Source of the DNA: a virus
Virus record (IMG/VR): IMGVR_UViG_3300023176_004461
Location: 1-28,687 of that record
Length of the DNA: 28,687 nt
Strand: one strand, 5' to 3'
Under the pieces are notes generated by a model. It had not been told where the DNA came from and made no database searches. It was given only the letters and a program-made list of their open reading frames with translations. Shown piece after piece: positions 1 to 6,772 of the stretch (position 1 is its first letter; each line of letters opens with the position of its first letter). The position numbers and the translations under genes were made by a program.

Positions 1-1999
1 TCGCATAAGTATAAGTCGGAGAAGATCCTGAATTACTATTAACAGTTATAGATTGTCGAGATCCACTTTGTGGCATTACGGCAGTCCAATCAAGGTTTGG
101 ATTTGCATCGTTGGGCGGATTAGAACCCGTAATCCAAAACCAAACCTGAGTTCCGTCCGGAATGTTTGAACCGGTAACATTATACGTAATGTTATTTCCT
201 TCAACACCCGGAGTTTCCGATCCTTCTAATTCATATTCTGCAGGCGCATCTTGAATATTAAACGAAGTAGATTGAGATACTACAGAAGCAGTTATGTTAG
301 GATCTGTAACCGTAACAGTACCACTTGTCAAACCGCCACCCGCATTGTTATATGCGGGTGTAACTATAGTGGGAATTGATATTTGCATTGTAGTATTAGT
401 GACAAGAATTGATCCCGTAAAAGATGAAGTCTGTAAACGCTGTGGGCTTTCTGTAGTCACATCACCAGTAATTTCATAATTCAAATATTTTCCGATATTA
501 TAACTTTCGGTTTGTATTTCAATTATCAAATTATTGCCTTCAACGATATCTGGTACAGAAAGTATAATGAACGGATTATTATTTGCTATAGTAAATGTAC
601 CTGATCCGACATCAACATTGTTGACATTAGCAATTTTTAGTGTTACACTTTCTGTACCATCTTCTATACCGTCTACTCTAGGATCCAAAGTAAAAGATCC
701 TACACCGCCAGAAATTTGCACAGGAACGCCACAACCTGCTGAATCAGGAAGGCCAACTAGAACAGACGGAACACCAGCGGTCCATTTGGAAAGCGGTTCT
801 GGATTTTGATACCATGTATAAAAATCAGAATCTCGCAACGTTTGATCTGATAAAATAGGATCAAAATAATATTTAACCGTGGTTTCTCCATAATAAGGAA
901 CATTAACTCCAGTTAAATTAACTGTATAAACATTACCTTCTTCTAAGTTACCGTTATTAGGAAAAGACAACGTATAATTTTCAATTAGATCGTTGATAAC
1001 AATGTTGGCACTGTCTAGGTAACGTCCTTCCTTATCCTCTAAACGAACAGCAAACCATTCTTCTCCTTCCAAAGGATCGGTTGCAGGATCATTTATAATT
1101 GCTATTGGTATAGAACCAGCAGAAGATGAAATTGAAATGTATTGTGGTTCATTAGAATCAGGCAAGCCACTTCGACCATCATAATAATTTACGCCAAAAT
1201 CTGCATCAGAAGTAGTTCCATGTCTGCCATACCAATAAACACCATCAATTCCAGTCAAATACCCGTTGTTGACGCCGCTGCCAATGACAGAAAGATTAAT
1301 AGTTTGTCCTTCATCAGCAGAAAAAGTTCCGCCTAATGCATAAGATTGAGAAGGATATGCAGCAACATAATCTTTGATAATTGTTTCTATATCAACTTCG
1401 TCTGTTATTGCTACTTCACCGCCCAGATACATTCCCGCCGGGTGTGAAAACAATTTAAAAACATCTCTCCAACGAGAAATTGGTACACCGGTTTTAATTA
1501 ATAAAGCAAAGGTTTGATATAATTTATCGTCGGTAAGATAGCGTAACGAGTTAGGACCTATTGCTGAAGCGGAATCTCCGATTTTAAATATATTTTCTTT
1601 TGTATAAACTACTTCAACATCTTCATTATAAAAAGATCGGAAAAACCATTCTATAGCAAATTTAGTACCTTTAGATCGAAAAAGAATACTAGAAAAATTT
1701 GCCGCTGCTCTTAGTTCAACTTCGTTATTACCAAATCCTTTAAAATAAGATTCGCCCAATAGAAGCTCATCTTCGATATAAGATAAAAGAGTGATATCGG
1801 TTTCGTTAATATCGCGAGCAGCAAACAAATGATGCAACAATTCTGTAGAATTATTTTCATCTTCAAAAGTATAATAGTATTCGAGCAGCTTAATAAATTT
1901 TGGATAATAAGAAGCAAAATGTTCGGGCAGAACATTTTTAACTTCCGAAAGACGAACGTTTGGATTTCGTCTTCTTTTATCTAAAAATCTATTATGCAT
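1..1999 (-). CDS. Virion structural protein with tandem Calx-beta/Ig-like repeats, 3' end cut by window edge
   Basis: An open frame runs from an ATG at 1999 to base 1 without a stop (666 codons plus one base), so the C-terminus lies outside the window. The first ~170 residues (starting MHNRFLDKRRRNPNVRLSEV) are a helical domain with the pattern YPKFIKLLEYYY, RDINETD and RSKGTKFAIEWFFRSF. I know this kind of N-terminus from structural proteins of marine T4-like phages, but its exact role is not clear to me. From about residue 224, four repeats of roughly 110-130 residues follow, each opening with an EG turn: DEGQTINLSV, LEEGNVYTVNLTG, VEGNNLIIEI and VEGNNITYNVTG. These look like Calx-beta or Ig-type beta-sandwiches, as in long adhesive virion proteins. 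The gene follows the 587-residue gene after 3 bases and probably shares its late promoter. It is likely part of a tail or fibre structure; adhesion is inferred. Confidence 0.85.
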   Translation of the reverse strand, partial: MHNRFLDKRRRNPNVRLSEVKNVLPEHFASYYPKFIKLLEYYYTFEDENNSTELLHHLFAARDINETDITLLSYIEDELLLGESYFKGFGNNEVELRAAANFSSILFRSKGTKFAIEWFFRSFYNEDVEVVYTKENIFKIGDSASAIGPNSLRYLTDDKLYQTFALLIKTGVPISRWRDVFKLFSHPAGMYLGGEVAITDEVDIETIIKDYVAAYPSQSYALGGTFSADEGQTINLSVIGSGVNNGYLTGIDGVYWYGRHGTTSDADFGVNYYDGRSGLPDSNEPQYISISSSAGSIPIAIINDPATDPLEGEEWFAVRLEDKEGRYLDSANIVINDLIENYTLSFPNNGNLEEGNVYTVNLTGVNVPYYGETTVKYYFDPILSDQTLRDSDFYTWYQNPEPLSKWTAGVPSVLVGLPDSAGCGVPVQISGGVGSFTLDPRVDGIEDGTESVTLKIANVNNVDVGSGTFTIANNNPFIILSVPDIVEGNNLIIEIQTESYNIGKYLNYEITGDVTTESPQRLQTSSFTGSILVTNTTMQISIPTIVTPAYNNAGGGLTSGTVTVTDPNITASVVSQSTSFNIQDAPAEYELEGSETPGVEGNNITYNVTGSNIPDGTQVWFWITGSNPPNDANPNLDWTAVMPQSGSRQSITVNSNSGSSPTYTYA

Positions 2000-2002
2000 A
2001 AT

Positions 2003-3766
2003 TTATACTATATTAATTGTGCCGCTCATATTAGCATCGGCAGTGCTTTGATAAAACAAGGTTGCAGGCGCACTCATGGGAACCCTAAAAGTTAATACAG
2101 AAGGTGCTGCGGCACCATTGTTAGTTACTCCAGTATTATAAGCAGTGCCGCCAAGTCCAGAAGAAGATTGAATTCTAAGTGGACTAGCAGTCGTTTGATT
2201 ATCAAAATAATAAGTTTCACCTCTTCTCAAATATAAAGTAGGATCGTCTTCTGCTGAAGGAAACCATACATTTTCGGGATCTGTAAAACTATAATGATTG
2301 GTACCATTGGCGGTAAGTATAAATTTGTGAGCAAATCCGCCGGGCGATTGAAGCGTCTTATCAGGATTGTTATAGATGAGACCACTCGCATCTCCAAAAT
2401 GCCCTTGGAATCCGCCAGTGCCAGCAGTCAAACTTAAATAATAAACTTCGGGTTGTGCCGGTGAAGCAGACACCGATCCGGCAAGCATTGAACGTGCAGC
2501 AATGGCGCTGTCTGCTCTAACGTCAGTTAAAAGATAGCCGCTTCCTGAAAACATATTTGATGAAAGCGTTCCACCATAAACTCCATCCGGAGTAAAAGTA
2601 ACATCTGGGGTTAAAGAAATTTCATCTGAGTCTGGTCTAAACTCAGCAGTTTGCCAGCCGCGTTTTCTAAACATGGCATAGTGTGTGCCTGTACCCTGAA
2701 TAAGCTCTTTAGCTAAAGTTTTTTCAGCTATTGACGCAGTACCGTATAGGTATAATGTTGAAGTGTAATTGCCTAAAGGATCGTAGTTCAAACCACTAAA
2801 AAGCGAATTTGTTTGGGGATTGTACAATAAACCATCGCCATCGACGTTGGCGCTGTCATAATCAGTTGCATTGCCGTTCACGTCTATAGAATTATTCGGA
2901 AACATTAAAAGATTAAAATTTTCAGAAACTTCTGCTTGCGTCGGTAACAAAGTATCAGCTGTAAAAGAAGTAGCGTTAACGTTGGTGAGACCACTACCAT
3001 CACCAACAAAAGCAGCAGAAGTAAGTGTGCCACTGCCTGGGTTATATGTAAAAGCAGCGTTAGTATTTACGCTATCAATGCCGTTTTGAAGAGGGCTAAA
3101 CAATACAAAATAATCGGGAGTATTCTCTACCGGAGACTCGACTTGCGCAGAAGCTACTTGTTGTTCTCTTGACCAATCAGACCATAACGAATGATTTGCG
3201 CTGTCTGCAACTAAAGCGGCTAAAGCTAACGTAGCTAGATCTGAAACTTGAGAATGACGCGCACTATCAACGTTATCGAGATATCTACCATCGCCTTCAA
3301 AATAATTTGCCTTTAAAACACCACCATTGTATAAATTGTATTGCAAACCAGTATTGGTAAAAGAACTATCACAACCAAAAGCAGTATCTCTCATAACAAC
3401 ATATAAATTTTGTTCTCCTGCATTTAAACTGGTTAAAGAAATTTTCGAATTAAAAGTTTCAGCACATTGTGAATTTATTGCGTTAATATATTGACTAAGA
3501 TCAGAAAAATCTGTTATAGTTTCTCCGCCCACTGTAAGAGAATTACGAGCTTCAATATTTTCACCAGAAATATCACCCGTAACATTAAGATCGCCGGTCA
3601 CTTCACTACCCGTTGGAGTATCATCAATATTTTGATTAGCTAAATCCCGAATAGATTGTAGGGTTGCTCTCTTGGTAGTTAAAATATCTACATCATTGAC
3701 AATAATTTCATCCGCTAAATCGGGGTCTGTCAATAATAATAATTCTGAAATTTTTACTCCGGCCAT
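2003..3766 (-). CDS. Fibre-type virion structural protein with degenerate cupredoxin-like C-terminal domain
   Basis: 587 residues. The N-terminus (MAGVKISELLLLTDPDLADE) is the short attachment-like segment common at the start of T4-like marine phage fibre proteins. Residues ~57-80 carry a GDLNVTGDISG segment of the fibre type. Four loosely similar beta modules follow around residues 140, 238, 313 and 462, each with G-L-x-Y-N-P (or near) then L-x-(A/S)-x-x-F, sometimes ending in GDG. Residues ~480-587 resemble the plastocyanin-like domain ending many marine phage structural proteins: LYLRRGETYYFDN, SPLRIQSSSG, a tract running YNTGVTNNG, VPMSAPATLFYQ, then STADANM. In that family the ligands are His in HPLRI and Cys, His and Met in YQC-x2-H-x2-M. 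Here they read S528, S574, D577 and M580, so copper binding is unlikely. A canonical late promoter and an AGAG ribosome site precede the ATG. It is probably a tail fibre or baseplate decoration protein. Confidence 0.85.
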   Translation of the reverse strand: MAGVKISELLLLTDPDLADEIIVNDVDILTTKRATLQSIRDLANQNIDDTPTGSEVTGDLNVTGDISGENIEARNSLTVGGETITDFSDLSQYINAINSQCAETFNSKISLTSLNAGEQNLYVVMRDTAFGCDSSFTNTGLQYNLYNGGVLKANYFEGDGRYLDNVDSARHSQVSDLATLALAALVADSANHSLWSDWSREQQVASAQVESPVENTPDYFVLFSPLQNGIDSVNTNAAFTYNPGSGTLTSAAFVGDGSGLTNVNATSFTADTLLPTQAEVSENFNLLMFPNNSIDVNGNATDYDSANVDGDGLLYNPQTNSLFSGLNYDPLGNYTSTLYLYGTASIAEKTLAKELIQGTGTHYAMFRKRGWQTAEFRPDSDEISLTPDVTFTPDGVYGGTLSSNMFSGSGYLLTDVRADSAIAARSMLAGSVSASPAQPEVYYLSLTAGTGGFQGHFGDASGLIYNNPDKTLQSPGGFAHKFILTANGTNHYSFTDPENVWFPSAEDDPTLYLRRGETYYFDNQTTASPLRIQSSSGLGGTAYNTGVTNNGAAAPSVLTFRVPMSAPATLFYQSTADANMSGTINIV

Positions 3767-3791
3767 GGTAATGTCTCTTTATTAGTCCTAT

Positions 3792-3799
3792 TATTTATA
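3792..3799 (-). promoter_or_regulatory. T4-type late promoter TATAAATA
   Basis: The minus strand reads TATAAATA, the exact T4 late promoter consensus, in the 37-base gap between gp15 and the 587-residue gene. It ends 25 bases before the ATG at 3766, leaving room for a short leader with an AGAG ribosome site. In T4 this box is recognised by the phage sigma-like gp55 with the sliding clamp. It should drive the last two genes of the window. Confidence 0.85.
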
Positions 3800-3803
3800 C
3801 TGG

Positions 3804-5090
3804 TTATGTAACATTTATTGTTACGGTTGCTACTTCTGAAGTTCCTGCAGAAGGTGTTGCTCGATATATAAACGTATCTGTTCCTGTGAAGCTTGCGTTA
3901 GGAGTATATCTAAACTGTCCTAACGCAGCATCAAGAACTTCAACTGTTCCGTTAGAAGGATCTCCACCAATTGCGACACTATAAACTACCGGTGGAGCCA
4001 AAGTATCATTGGCTGTTACCAAGAATGTGACCGGCGTGTCTACGGTTGTACTGACAGTGTCATCAATCACGTCTTCAACACCCGTCACATCGACATTTAC
4101 ATTGTAAGTGTACGATCCAAATCCGCCATTTAAAGACATGGTAAAGGCATCTGCTCCACTGTAATCTGGATCCGGAGTGTAGGTGTATGTCCCTTTTGCT
4201 TCGATCATACCATTTATATTTGTTAAGACTTGATCTAGCGTGAATGAAACCGAACCGTGTGTAGGTTCTGTCCCAACAGAAATCGATGAGGGATTAGAAG
4301 GAAGGTTGACAATATCAAAAGATTGTGTTATAGAATTATCTTCTAACAATACTGGATTCAATACTGTATTAGGATCTAACACAAACGCGCTGTCTGCACA
4401 TACTTTAGAAAACAATTCATCTTCGTTGTTGAGATTTAAAAACTCAACACAAGCTTTGGTAATGATGCTCGATGAGGTTGCTACGCTCTTATACAAACTG
4501 AGTCTCATATCAAAATCTAGAGAATAGATAATTGTTCTTCGATTTTCAAGCGGTGCTTCGTAGTCATCAGAAAAAGAAATACCCGTCATAGTAATCGGAG
4601 TATCTTCTACAATGTCAAAATCGTCCAGCGGTTTTACCGACACAGTATAGTGTGGTGTAAAGTAAGGTAGAATTTGTTCTACGATTTGTAGAGCATCATC
4701 TTGCGACTTAGCATAGATGCTCAGCTGAAAACTAATGTTATACGGAACTGGAGTATATACTTTGCTGCCAGTACCATCATAACTAGCTGGATATTGAACA
4801 CAAGAATTTGTTTTCGGCAACTGCCTTGAAGGATCATACGCCATCGCCAAAATTTCAAATGACATACGCGGAAGTTTTACGGCAATCTGACGTTCTACAT
4901 CTTCTCCGTTTGCCATGGCGTCAAGACGAGCCAGAAAATCTCTTTTAGGAGCATACGACAACGGGACACGCTGAGCAGATAGCTGATTGCCCTGCGAGTC
5001 TTTGCGGACGATATTAATCTCATTGAACAGAGATCCAAAAACCGCAACGGCCTTTCGTATTCTTTGATGGTAAAAATGATCACCAAACAT
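3804..5090 (-). CDS. 15: Tail sheath stabiliser / tail terminator gp15 with two extra Ig-like domains
   Basis: 428 residues. Residues 1-~225 match the gp15 family of T4-like cyanophages and relatives: MFGDHFYHQRIRKAVAVFGS, PLSYAPKRDFLARLDAMANG, RQIAVKLPRMSFEI, YTPVPYNISFQLSIYAKSQD, VEQILPYFTPHY and FSDDYEAPLENRRTIIYSLD. In T4, gp15 forms the ring that caps the finished tail and joins it to the neck. T4 gp15 is 272 residues, so this protein is about 150 residues longer. The extra C-terminus (~245-428) contains two beta-sandwich repeats of the tandem Ig/cadherin-like type, marked by GTYTYTPDPDYSGADAF and GQFRYTPNASFTGTDTF, with DTPVTFLVTANDT opening the second. The start codon overlaps the gp14 stop by one base (TAATG), so translation is probably coupled. 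Identity of the N-terminal part is near certain; the role of the extension (surface binding) is inferred. Confidence 0.95.
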   Translation of the reverse strand: MFGDHFYHQRIRKAVAVFGSLFNEINIVRKDSQGNQLSAQRVPLSYAPKRDFLARLDAMANGEDVERQIAVKLPRMSFEILAMAYDPSRQLPKTNSCVQYPASYDGTGSKVYTPVPYNISFQLSIYAKSQDDALQIVEQILPYFTPHYTVSVKPLDDFDIVEDTPITMTGISFSDDYEAPLENRRTIIYSLDFDMRLSLYKSVATSSSIITKACVEFLNLNNEDELFSKVCADSAFVLDPNTVLNPVLLEDNSITQSFDIVNLPSNPSSISVGTEPTHGSVSFTLDQVLTNINGMIEAKGTYTYTPDPDYSGADAFTMSLNGGFGSYTYNVNVDVTGVEDVIDDTVSTTVDTPVTFLVTANDTLAPPVVYSVAIGGDPSNGTVEVLDAALGQFRYTPNASFTGTDTFIYRATPSAGTSEVATVTINVT

Positions 5091-5977
5091 TATGGATCTC
5101 CAAACGGATTAGATTCACTAAAGTCTATAAAGTCAATAGTTCCGCCTTGTGATGTTGTATTAAACGCATCGTTCATTGCGCCATCCTGTAAATCTTCACC
5201 AACTAAAATAGGTATCCCCGTTGCGCCCGATTCTAATCCTGTCACAGGATCGGTGGTGTTAAACTCTGGCAAGCCAGTATATCCCGCAGCAGCGCCAACG
5301 TGAGCCACGTACAGCTTCATTGCAGCGGAATCGGAAAGATCTATGTTAACAATTTCTCCTTCTACGCTACCCTGACTAATCTTCTCATTGAATTCAAAAC
5401 TGCCATTAATAGAATCAAAAGTTAAAATAGTTTGATAGGCGTGAGCAGCTTCGACAATGTCAATAGCTTCAACACCCGTATCAAAATCTTCATCATTGTA
5501 TTCAAACAATTCACAACGAATTCTAAATGTCGGAAGATCTTTTAGCTGGTAGAATGGATTTTCATCCTCAACTTTTGTTACTTCAAAAATAGATCCCGAC
5601 AAAGGTAGATGAATCAAATCGCCTTCTCTAGGACGATACACCGGATTAGTTTCTGAGCTTTCGAACACAGCAACTTGATTCAACCACCTTCTACGCGAAA
5701 CAACAAAAGTTGCCGCGTCTCGTATTTCTACACCGAACTTGGTAAACAGATCACCTTCACCATCAAATCCTTCGGTATTTTCAATATACATTTCGATTTT
5801 ATATGCATCATCAAATCTAGACACGTTGTCATCATCAAAAAAAGTATCTCGATTTACAATTTCACGAGGAATGTAATAAACATCTTGACCATAGATCTTC
5901 AAAGATTCTATGATCAAATCCTCATAGAGATCCTGTTCGGATTTTCTGCCTTGTGAAAAATAAAGATTAGTGGCCAT
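5090..5977 (-). CDS. 14: Neck protein gp14
   Basis: 295 residues. The sequence is characteristic of gp14 of T4-like marine phages: LYEDLIIESLKIYGQDVYYI, RFDDAYKIEMYIENTEGFDG, GDLFTKFGVEIRDAATFVVS, RPREGDLIHLPLSGSIFEV, FYQLKDLPTFRIRCELFEY and NDEDFDTGVEAID. In T4, gp13 and gp14 form the neck that seals the filled head and accepts the tail. The C-terminal ~110 residues are Gly/Asp/Thr-rich and end in FGDP; T4 gp14 is 256 residues, so this one is slightly longer. It starts 3 bases after the gp13 stop, with GGGG six bases before the ATG as ribosome site. Its TAA stop overlaps the gp15 ATG by one base. It is transcribed with gp13 and gp15 from the promoter upstream of gp13. Confidence 0.95.
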   Translation of the reverse strand: MATNLYFSQGRKSEQDLYEDLIIESLKIYGQDVYYIPREIVNRDTFFDDDNVSRFDDAYKIEMYIENTEGFDGEGDLFTKFGVEIRDAATFVVSRRRWLNQVAVFESSETNPVYRPREGDLIHLPLSGSIFEVTKVEDENPFYQLKDLPTFRIRCELFEYNDEDFDTGVEAIDIVEAAHAYQTILTFDSINGSFEFNEKISQGSVEGEIVNIDLSDSAAMKLYVAHVGAAAGYTGLPEFNTTDPVTGLESGATGIPILVGEDLQDGAMNDAFNTTSQGGTIDFIDFSESNPFGDP

Positions 5978-5980
5978 AAA

Positions 5981-6742
5981 TTACCCCATAAAAAAGTCTA
6001 TTGGGAATTCATTTTCTAATCTCAGTTTCTCCTCTAGTTCGGTAAGTTGTGCAGTGGCTTCCTCAAAATATTGCCTACCATTTAATTGTACACCGCCCGG
6101 TAAGGTCATACCTTCGAACTTCATCATGTTCGCGCCCCACTGTTGTTTAATTAGAGCGGTAGCATAATTCTTAACAAACTTGTCGTTCCAAACTTGAGTA
6201 AATGTATCTGGGTCTACAAGCGTAAGAACCTCCATTACCACATATTCACCTACGTCAAGATTACCCATAACATTGGGTGCCCAATCGCCAAAAATATAAA
6301 GACGATCTTGATGTCGAGAATAGGTCACGCGAGGCTGGCCTTCTAAAATATTGTCTAGATACTCTAGATATTGTTGCATTTGATAATAGTACGACATACC
6401 TCCAGCAAAATTCATAAAGTCGCCCATACTGTTAAGCATCATTTGATACTTAATGTCAAACATATTTACGCTGGAAAAAGTTCGATTAAAAGGAAACACT
6501 TTGGTAACATATAGAACGTCTGAAGAAATAGGAATCCATTCATTGTCTATATCAGTTTGTGTTATCTGATGTTTAATGTATGTACGATAGGCTGCATCTG
6601 CATGATATTCCTGATATAATTGCAGAGTATCGTCAACCTTATCTTCAATCTGATCATCATCTACATTAATTTCAAGTACAGGAGATCCTAGTCTTCGCAG
6701 ACAATAGTCGATTAATTCTTGTCTAGTTGTAGGCTGCGCCAT
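5981..6742 (-). CDS. 13: Neck protein gp13 (head completion)
   Basis: 253 residues. The opening MAQPTTRQELIDYCLRRLGS followed by PVLEINVDDDQIEDKVDDTL and QLYQEYH is the signature start of gp13 in T4-like cyanophages and relatives. Later segments EGQPRVTYSRHQDRLYIFGD, KNYATALIKQQWGANMMKFE and LPGGVQLNG also fit. With gp14 it forms the head-tail connector neck. T4 gp13 is 309 residues; shorter forms are usual in the marine group. It is the first gene of the 13-14-15 unit, preceded by a CATAAATA late promoter and a clear GGAG ribosome site 9 bases before the ATG. The T4 order 13-14-15 is kept, which supports all three assignments. Confidence 0.95.
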   Translation of the reverse strand: MAQPTTRQELIDYCLRRLGSPVLEINVDDDQIEDKVDDTLQLYQEYHADAAYRTYIKHQITQTDIDNEWIPISSDVLYVTKVFPFNRTFSSVNMFDIKYQMMLNSMGDFMNFAGGMSYYYQMQQYLEYLDNILEGQPRVTYSRHQDRLYIFGDWAPNVMGNLDVGEYVVMEVLTLVDPDTFTQVWNDKFVKNYATALIKQQWGANMMKFEGMTLPGGVQLNGRQYFEEATAQLTELEEKLRLENEFPIDFFMG

Positions 6743-6764
6743 TTACTTAGTCTCCGTTTTCTAC

Positions 6765-6772
6765 TATTTATG
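6765..6772 (-). promoter_or_regulatory. T4-type late promoter CATAAATA
   Basis: The minus strand reads CATAAATA, one base off the T4 late consensus, 22 bases before the gp13 ATG. The TAA inside the box is the stop codon of the upstream protease gene (GCA TAA ATA), so coding end and promoter share bases. Spacing to the start codon agrees with the three other late boxes of the window (24-27 bases). Confidence 0.75.

Noticed and set aside
294-809. Plus-strand open frames at the left end
   Set aside because: They lie opposite the open minus-strand structural gene, whose translation shows a clear repeat structure. The plus-strand products are low-complexity and have no likely ribosome site.
2000-2007. 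TATAAATT on the minus strand, close to the late promoter consensus
   Set aside because: It ends directly against the ATG at 1999, so a transcript starting downstream of it would lack the start codon and ribosome site. The gene is more simply co-transcribed with the 587-residue gene 3 bases upstream.
3767-3803. Possible terminator between gp15 and the next gene
   Set aside because: No stable hairpin with a following T-run is visible in this or any other intergenic gap; the gap is explained by the late promoter and ribosome site.
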